Positions 57,597-64,000 of a stretch of DNA of 64,000 nucleotides are shown here, in pieces. The first letter of the stretch is position 1; each line of letters begins with the position of its first letter. A program made the translations under genes and the position numbers. This DNA comes from Marvania coccoides (Eukaryota > Chlorophyta > Trebouxiophyceae > Chlorellales > Chlorellaceae): NCBI GenBank assembly GCA_963854735.1, contig OY978100.1, forward strand, positions 310,001 through 374,000, read 5' to 3'. The notes below the pieces were generated by a model. The model had not been told where the DNA came from and ran no database searches. It was given only the letters and a program-made list of their open reading frames with translations.

Positions 57597-58970
57597 TCAT
57601 TCGCTCTTCTTTCGCGCATAAACCACAAACATGGGGTCATTTTTCTTTCCAAACGCGGCTTTCTTAGTGATGTCTTTCGCCTTGGGGGCCTCGAACCCAC
57701 CCGCGTAGTGGAAATAGCCTCCCACGATCCACACATGGTCCAACTGCACGGCCAGCAACAGAATAAACCGTTAGGAAACAGCAAGACCAAAAACATTGAG
57801 GGGAAATTTTGCATGAATTTGATTGAACACCCGCAGAAATGTGAAAAAAAACTACGCACGTCTCCAGTGGAGGTCCACAGCGAGATTGCTTTGGTGGGGA
57901 AGCAGCGGTTAGAGAAGCTCATTATGGCGAGACCCCCAGGCTTCAGTACCCTGTGCATCTCGTTAAAGATCTCCAGCGGCTTGGTGAGGTAGTCGACGCT
58001 AACGCAGTTGGTGATGACGTCGTAGGAGTTGTCAGGGTAGGGCAGAGTGGGGTCGTCATTGAGGTCTTTCACGGCAAAGTCGGTCAAAATTTCGTTGCGA
58101 GCTAGCTCCTCCTCGTTCATGCCCAGCCCGCTGATCTTTCCGGCTTTGTACCCCTTGGGATAATGCGAGATCCACGAGCTGCAGATGTCCTGAACAGTGG
58201 GGGAGAGAAAGATAAAGAGGTGGTTGCAGTAGGCAGCAGGAGAGCGCTGAAATCATAAAATTAAATGATGTTTGCATGAGTGAGAGCACAGCTGTTATTC
58301 TCAAAAAAAATATAGAAAAAAGGGAAAAAGACGTTCTCCCCACCCTCCATACGATATTGATGTATATATAAACATTATATTATTAGCTCACCAACAGGGC
58401 TGTGTCTTCTCCCCCCGAGGGAGGGAACTCCTGGGCGTAAAACTCGGTCAGGGCGGCAATTGCGGCGTCGTCGATGTGGGTGACGAACCGAGGGGAGTCG
58501 TAGAAAGCCGTGTCGGAGGTTTCGTCATACCGCTCAAAAAATTCTGGGCGGAAGGGAAATTTCTCGGGGAATTGAGGGTCGTCCAGGACCTAAAAGGGAA
58601 ATTTTGTGGGGCGGGGGTGGGGGGTGAGGTGGAAGAGGGTGGGATAGACGCGCAATTTAGGCACAAATCTGTAGAATTGGTATTATTATTATTTAAGACA
58701 ACCGCCAGGAGTAGCAATCATTAACGAGTAGAGAGAAAATGGGTTTACCTGCTCGGCGGTGGTGGGTGAGCTTGCAGCCGCTGCAGCAACCGCACGGCCC
58801 CCGAGCCCGAACATGCCGATCAAACCGCCGACCATGGCTTGCAGGGCTGGTCTTCTGGGCATGAGTGCAACGGCTGGAGCTGGCCTAGATGTTGAAGTTT
58901 TGGAAGTGCTTGTGGACGTGCGCAGAGCCGCTACCCGAGCCCTCGAGGTGATCTGCATAGTGAATTGCAT
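57597..58970 (-). CDS. plastid-targeted methyltransferase, possibly lumenal
   Basis: Four exons, 58970-58749, 58589-58392, 58189-57860 and 57743-57597, giving 298 residues. The N-terminus is Thr/Ser/Arg-rich, then 'MPRRPALQAMVGGLIGMFGL' and 'GGRAVAAAAASS': twin Arg, a hydrophobic stretch and an AxA-type cleavage site, the bipartite form of Tat-routed thylakoid lumen proteins. 'DICSSWISHYP', 'GLGMNEEELARNEIL', 'VKDLNDDPTLPYPDNSYDVI', 'NCVSVDYLTKPLEIFNEMHR' and 'VLKPGGLAIMSFSNRCFPTK' match plant and cyanobacterial SAM-dependent methyltransferases of the Methyltransf_11 group. Substrate unknown. The gene lies between the arms of the inverted duplication. Confidence 0.8.
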
Positions 58971-59224
58971 TATAAACTATGAAACTGCTGAAAATGTCAC
59001 GGGCGATCATCCTCTTTTTGTGGCTGTCGCTGAAGAACGAATTGTGAATTTTATTATTAATAAAATATTAGTATCAAAACATAGCCATATACGAAAGAAG
59101 AATGCGATTAGATCTACACCCAGAGAAAAGCGGCTCGGCTTTTATTTTTTTTGAAAAAAACATCATTTCAAAAATCAATTTTGGATAACTTTCATTTGGC
59201 ATTTGGATAGTCTATAAGTAAAAC

Positions 59225-59916
59225 ATGGGTTTGTTCAGGGCAGTACGGCAGGTAATATTCGAAACCCCTCCCTGTTTCGACAATTAATTTACTTTTAACA
59301 CATTCCTGTTTCGAAATTTATACAGTTAATGCGGGAATACTTGAATTTTGGAAATGAAGAGCTGCGAGGCATACAGCAGCAGCTTGAAAAGCAGCGAGCC
59401 AACCTTCAGCAGGTACGAATTTATCAATAATTTCCCTCGCTGCCTCAATTCTTTTACCGTGCCCTCTCTCCGAGCCCTCGCAGCTCAAGGTCATGAGCGA
59501 ACAGAGAAAAGAGCACGAAGAGAAGCTTGCGCTGCTGGAGCTGCGTCGCGCGATTCAACACATGCAAAAGGCAGAGCAGCAGTCAAGAACCGAAGAGACA
59601 GCGGTGTGTCTATTATCAAAGTTGTTCCTTTCATTATGCTCCCTCGCTGAATGAACGTGGTTTTCTATAGATTATTGAGGCGGTGGGGCAGTTGGAACAC
59701 AAAATGCGGCGCATGATGGAGGCTGAATTGGAGGGCAAAGCCATGGCGGTGATGCAGGCGATTGATTACCACCAAGTGCTGACAGGAGAGAAGGCGCCTC
59801 CAGAGAGACAGGCAACGGCAGGTGGTGCACCACCAGAAGCGCCTTCCGAGGCGAAAACGAGCAGCAGAGCAAAGCCCAGCAGCAGCAAGGGCCGACTGAC
59901 GAAAAACAAAAAGTGA
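59225..59916 (+). CDS. small unrecognised coiled-coil protein
   Basis: Four exons, 59225-59251, 59326-59412, 59484-59603 and 59671-59916, giving 159 residues; all introns are GT-AG and phase 0. The predicted protein begins 'MGLFRAVRQLMREYLNFGNE', then a long charged helix ('LKVMSEQRKEHEEKLALLEL', 'RRAIQHMQKAEQQSRTEE'), and ends in an Ala/Ser/Lys-rich tail. It has no signal peptide or known motif. The regular phase-0 exons and consistent coding frame support a real gene. Possible roles such as vesicle or cytoskeletal adaptor are not supported by specific evidence. Confidence 0.55.
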
Positions 59917-60759
59917 TCGCAAAGATTCACCAATGAAATATGGTGCCAAATTAATATCACACGGTAATGTGAAAACAGGTATGCCAATTATAAACTGAGG
60001 TGAAATAATGCGAAGATGAGCGAAAGCTGTGGTCGGCGCATGAAGGTTTAATTAAATTCAATTTGACTATTCCCGAGAAGCACTCGCGGAAAAATCCTGG
60101 GTTTGGAGGTTTTACATATGGTTGTAACGTCTACTACCAAGGTTGGTGCAAGCCGACGTGCCACTCACCCCGCCACAGTACGGCGGAGTACCCCCTTCCA
60201 CCGGTCAGATCAACCTCAGGTACTGGTGGCGTACGGATACAGCATTACGCCGATACCGCACCGTCGCCCACAATGTAAGGCTCTGGACCCTGCCTTCCTG
60301 AGGCCCCCAACGGCGCGACCGACATGAAAAAAAATGGGGGGAAAGTAGGACTCTGCTGACGGCGGGGAACCCACGAGTACTATGATTGATTGGAAAAAAT
60401 CATATGAAGAGACAAAGAGCATGCCTTGAGAGCACAGTCAAAACAGTGTCGTCCAAGTGTAGCATTTTATCTATACCTGGCAATTTGAAATGAGGACTGT
60501 GATAAATACCAAGCAGGTTGCTTGACCGGTAGAAGAAAAAAATGGCTTTGGCTAAATAGAAAAGATGATGCATGCATTGAACGCTAAGTAAGTTCGTGGA
60601 TTTCAGTTGAACACTCCGCCGTTTGTTTACGTAAATTTGACTGGAACGAAAATAGGGGAGGGAGCATATTATCTGCGAAAAAAATAATCAAACTGTCGCA
60701 CACGCCGGGAATCAATGCAATCACACGAGCAATGCTCTGCCCAAAAGTTCTGCTACCAT
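59917..60759. other. convergent intergenic region
   Basis: Spacer between the coiled-coil gene and copy B of the secreted protein gene. A GC-rich block at about 60100-60330 has short open frames on + but no recognisable product. Arm B begins near 60587. Confidence 0.4.
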
Positions 60760-61822
60760 TCAGTGGTCGTGGTGGTGGTAGCGGTCTTGCCAGGGCCAGT
60801 TCCTGTGGCGCCTGGGGTGATCCCAGCGGCATTTATGGTCGGGCTTCACGCATTGACCCCAGTCCACGCTGCCGCGCTTCTCCAGGGAAATCCATTTGAG
60901 AGCAATCTCAGGCTTGAGACAGAGGGTCTTGCAGTGCCTGACAGCAAATATAAAAAAGCATGGGACGGTTAAAATTGAGTTCAGAGAGACTCCCGGAGAT
61001 TTGAGACCATTGACATGCTTTTCGTACGCCCAATGGACGCATGCTGAAATGCGTGTAGGGCAAAACGATTTTTTTTTAAACGCTTACCTCTTCCTAGTTG
61101 GGCAATCGCACACAACATTTCCATCAGGAGGTGTAGGGCGCTTGCGGTCGCGTTTGTGCAGGTGGCAGTCTGGCGGAGGCACAGTTGTCCCCACCACCAG
61201 ATTATCAAAGACAAAGCCATCAAACTCGACCGTCTTTCCAAATTTGACCACTTCGATAGGATCGTCGATGTCGCTGATCACACCCCAGAAACACACGCCA
61301 TTTATAGCTCCGGGTGTCGTATTGGGCACATCATAGACATGAGTTGCCCCGTTAATAGTAGTAATCTCCAGCTGACCGCTGAGAGTGCCGATATCATTTC
61401 CATAGACACCAAAAGCTGTGACTGGTTTTGAGGCCGGGAAGGTCACCGAGAAATTGCCAAACGTCCAAAATGCGCGCGCTCCGTAGATGGGAAATAGGTT
61501 GGTTACCCGCCCATCACTCTCGCCCAGGTCCGTGGTGAGCTTTGCTGGATCACCGGCTTTGAAAAATTTGGTGAAGGTGAGGTCAAGTGGGGGTAAGGTA
61601 TTATTTGCAAACGACTCGAAGCCTTCAACGTGGCTTTCAAGAAGCTTAGAAACAAAGTTGCTGTGCGCTTGGTCTGAGTTCGGCCACGACCCCAACAAAG
61701 GGCCGGTAAGGTTTACTCTCGAAGGGCCGAAATCTTCCCCAAAGAAGGTCTGGGGAACCGCCACGGTGCTGGACACCAGCACGGCAAAATATGCAAGCTT
61801 GAGAGCATGCATAGCTGCAGAA
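60587..61822 (-). repeat. inverted duplication, arm B
   Basis: Inverted counterpart of 55364-56573. Coding, intron and 3' flank sequence all match; coding parts are best conserved. Limits are approximate. Confidence 0.85.
60760..61812 (-). CDS. secreted beta-rich protein, duplicated copy B
   Basis: Two exons, 61812-61088 and 60937-60760, giving 300 residues. It has the same plan as copy A: signal peptide 'MHALKLAYFAVLVSSTVAVP', 'QTFFGEDFGP', the beta-rich core ('KPVTAFGVYGNDIG', 'VCFWGVISDIDDPIEVVKFG', 'DGFVFDNLVVGTT') and the same Cys-rich, His-rich end. The intron is at the identical codon. It differs by an insert of about 11 residues after 'EDFGP' ('SRVNLTGPLLG') and by substitutions concentrated in the first half. 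Both copies have intact frames, so both may be active. The insert and many changes suggest the duplication is not very recent. Confidence 0.75.
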
Positions 61823-62057
61823 TTATAGAAAAGCTGGGTAAGATCGAAAGAATATTCATAACAGTTTAGACCAACCACCTGCTCAAGAGCTGGTTATTGG
61901 AAACCCTTCGGCCCTTCCCCCCCAACATGCGCATGCCACTCACCTAAGTCTGCTTCTAGAGACTCTTGTTGTCTTGTTTCAATTCAATTCAATTATTTCC
62001 AAGAAACCCGTGTGTCTGGAAAACGCTACAACGCAGTCAGGAACTGGTCAGGCAAAA

Positions 62058-62078
62058 GGGGGGGGGGGGGGGGGGGGG
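62058..62078. repeat. poly-G run of 21 bases
   Basis: Uninterrupted 21-base G tract upstream of copy B of the secreted gene. Confidence 0.95.
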
Positions 62079-62205
62079 TTAAATAGAGAATGCAAAAATA
62101 ATATAAAACCGGCAACCGGGGTAGCGACGACTACTAGGTCGTACAATTCGTTGGTAGTACGGGCGCGAAGGGGAAGTCGGCCCGAAAATATGAGGGCAAG
62201 AATAT

Positions 62206-62261
62206 TTTTTATCTTTGCTTCACTTTTCTCTTTGCCTTTTTGTTCTTTAACATATTTCTAT
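62206..62261 (+). repeat. dispersed ~55-bp repeat, copy 2
   Basis: Matches 54651-54706 in the same orientation. The two copies lie outside the two arms of the inverted duplication but are not themselves inverted. Confidence 0.8.
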
Positions 62262-63276
62262 CTATATTTTGTTGCCGTTGGGGCCAGTTGGGAGGGAGGG
62301 GCGAGAGAGGGGGGGAGGGGTTTGCAGGCTTTCTAGAGGCCAATTCTACCAGCGAGATTTACCAGTGAGATTTCACTGGCTGGTCTAAATCAGCCCGTTT
62401 TAGGCTATTCGACTACTTTGAAGTTACAAAAACAGTGTAAATGAACATATTTTGCCCTCCTGCACATCCTGCGTGCCCCCTGGTCTGCCTCATTTTTTCC
62501 GCCTTTTGCTGCTGCCAAACCTGTAAAACCTGCTTAGGGTCCATCTCGACCTCTTTCTGCGCGGTCTTGCCGCCTGCAGTTTTGAATTTACTTGAGCCAA
62601 CCATGATATGTCATTGGGAAAGGGGGCTTTCCAACGACTTGAAATGCAAGTTTTATAAACCAAGTGCAAAACAAGCACAGGTGCATGCACAGGTGCAAAG
62701 CAAGACACTACAGACGGCGATAATGCGAACCGTCCGGCCAAGGTACAAGCGTGGGCAATGCAATGCTGGCTCGCCCCGTACCCCTCTCTCCTACGCGAGG
62801 TCACTCAACCCTGGCTGTTCCGGAAGTGATGCATCCAATGTCGTAGTCAAGGGCGTGTACCACGGCAAGCAGGTGCAACAATAAATAATCCATGCAAGCA
62901 TGATGCATGGCACCGTCCTCATCAATCCAGTCTTGACTCTCTCCACCCAGCTCTTCCCGCCGCTGCCAAAAGGAAAAAAGGTGGAGGTAACTAGAGAGCT
63001 AGACAATGAACTATAGCGGGAACGGTGCTGAAAAACCCGTCCGGATGGCAAACGGACGATTGGCACAGACGGTGCCAACGAGCAATTGCTCAACTGAATG
63101 TGATTTTGTATGCAATTATTGGCAGAACGCGAAGCATAAAAAACAACAGCATGTACCTGCAGGCATTCAATGGCAACAGGGACACAAGAATATAGCAACG
63201 TTGTTCTGGCTGAAGGAGGAAAATGGACAGGTGTTACAGATGGCGGAAATATTTTATACTGCTGAATTCAACATAC

Positions 63277-63299
63277 ATTAATTAATTAATTAATTAATT
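63277..63299. repeat. TTAA tetranucleotide repeat
   Basis: About six units of ATTA/TTAA just downstream of the gamma-glutamyl hydrolase stop codon. Confidence 0.9.
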
Positions 63300-63352
63300 G
63301 TTGACCGAATTAACATATTTAAATTAATGAACATATTTATTGATCAACCCCC

Positions 63353-64000
63353 TCATGTTTTCAACCGGCGTCTCTTCTCCAAATACGTGCGAGCATCCGG
63401 AAACACATAGATCTCGTCAAAGTCCACTTCTTCGCCCTTGTACTTGCGTTTGCCACTGTACTCCAATCCATCGACCCAGTTGTATATCAATAAATTCTCT
63501 TCGTCCGCCCGGCTCACAGGGCGGTGGAAGTTTTTCCTGGCGGCGCCCACGACGTAGTTCGCCACCTCTTGGGCAACTTCGATGGCCTCGGGGTGGTGGG
63601 GGATGTGCTTGTCAGGGGTCCACTCAAAGGCGTTTTTCTCGGGGTGCCACTGCGTCCCAGACACAGGGTAGCTGCAGAGAAAGGAAGGGAGAAGGAGGCA
63701 CCCAAAATTAAAATTAAAATTAAAAAGGCATGTTTACCCTATCGAAAAAGAAAACGGCACACACCCCAAAACAATATTTTCGTGAAATATTAACTAGTGC
63801 TTTAACTACTAACAAAATGCAGACGGGTGCTGGATAGTTTGAGCTGGTAAAATACGAAATTCAGATTCTTACTTGATGGCCTCCATGGTGGAGACGTAGA
63901 CGTCATCCTGGCGGTCGATGCTGAGAGACAGCACGTCAAAAAACCCATCCAGCGCCGGGTTGGCAGCAAACGCCTCCCACGCCACCCCATGGGCGTGGTT
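63353..64000 (-). CDS. GGH: gamma-glutamyl hydrolase, 5' partial
   Basis: Two exons seen: 64000-63873, open at the window edge, and 63671-63353. The visible C-terminal ~148 residues read 'NHAHGVAWEAFAANPALDGF' and, across the splice, 'AINYPVSGTQWHPEKNAFEW', containing the catalytic His of the triad (WHPEKN). 'WVDGLEYSGKRKYKGEEVDF' near the end also fits. This peptidase C26 family enzyme cleaves gamma-linked polyglutamate from folates, in vacuole or secreted. The nucleophile Cys and any signal peptide lie beyond the window. Confidence 0.92.

Larger units (their letters stand above)
61813..63352. other. long intergenic region with repeats
   Basis: 1.5 kb with a poly-G run, a 55-bp dispersed repeat, a small palindrome (CCAGTGA-GATT-TCACTGG near 62361-62378) and a TTAA microsatellite. 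A GC-rich 63-codon frame (62604-62413, minus) might be an exon but has no support. Possibly remains of a mobile element, not proven. Confidence 0.4.

Noticed and set aside
62413..62604. 63-codon GC-rich frame on -
   Set aside because: Could be a single exon or element fragment, but no partner exon or homology could be seen.

Overview
This is a nuclear segment from a photosynthetic eukaryote, most likely a green-lineage (Viridiplantae) alga. Genes are split by short AT-rich introns (mostly 60-300 nt, ending in TGCAG or TTTCAG), while the exons are GC-rich. Plastid proteins are present: CYP38-type lumenal immunophilin, membrane-anchored rubredoxin, organellar release factor 2 and a plastid-type methyltransferase. 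Several genes are plant-type, namely agmatine deiminase, N-carbamoylputrescine amidase, an ENOD93-like protein and a plant-style HIG1 protein. A C2CD3-like C2 protein hints that the organism makes centrioles or flagella. Species and class cannot be fixed from the sequence alone. All gene models were spliced by hand from reading frame, splice signals and family conservation.

Layout. Positions 1-25 kb hold eleven genes on strictly alternating strands: DUF4864-like protein (+, partial), PNKP-type 3'-phosphatase with a C-terminal HhH-like domain (-), sulfotransferase (+), Nudix hydrolase (-), an unrecognised 1080-residue protein (+), a Coq11/At5g15910-type mitochondrial SDR (-), a divergent kinesin (+), an M1 aminopeptidase (-), WDR55 (+), rubredoxin (-) and CYP38 (+). 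Positions 25-49 kb hold an NDUFA4/MLRQ-like protein, the agmatine deiminase / N-carbamoylputrescine amidase pair, release factor 2, the C2CD3-like protein, ENOD93-like, thioesterase, HIG1, a coiled-coil protein, PP2A catalytic subunit, eIF4A-III, a PPR-like protein, NAC-beta/BTF3 and NDC1. Positions 49-64 kb become richer in lineage-specific genes: a secreted Cys-repeat protein, a methyltransferase-riboflavin kinase fusion, a conserved hypothetical, a frame-broken secreted protein, and two secreted paralogs on the arms of a ~1.2 kb inverted duplication. Between those arms lie a lumen-targeted methyltransferase and a coiled-coil protein. A partial gamma-glutamyl hydrolase closes the window.

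Two divergent pairs join functionally linked genes across about 220 bp. Agmatine deiminase and N-carbamoylputrescine amidase catalyse consecutive steps from agmatine to putrescine. Rubredoxin and CYP38 both belong to families used in thylakoid photosystem assembly. The first pair shares an intergenic region with a perfect inverted GGTCAAC/GTTGACC dyad. Five of about 66 introns are best explained as GC-AG introns, a high share.
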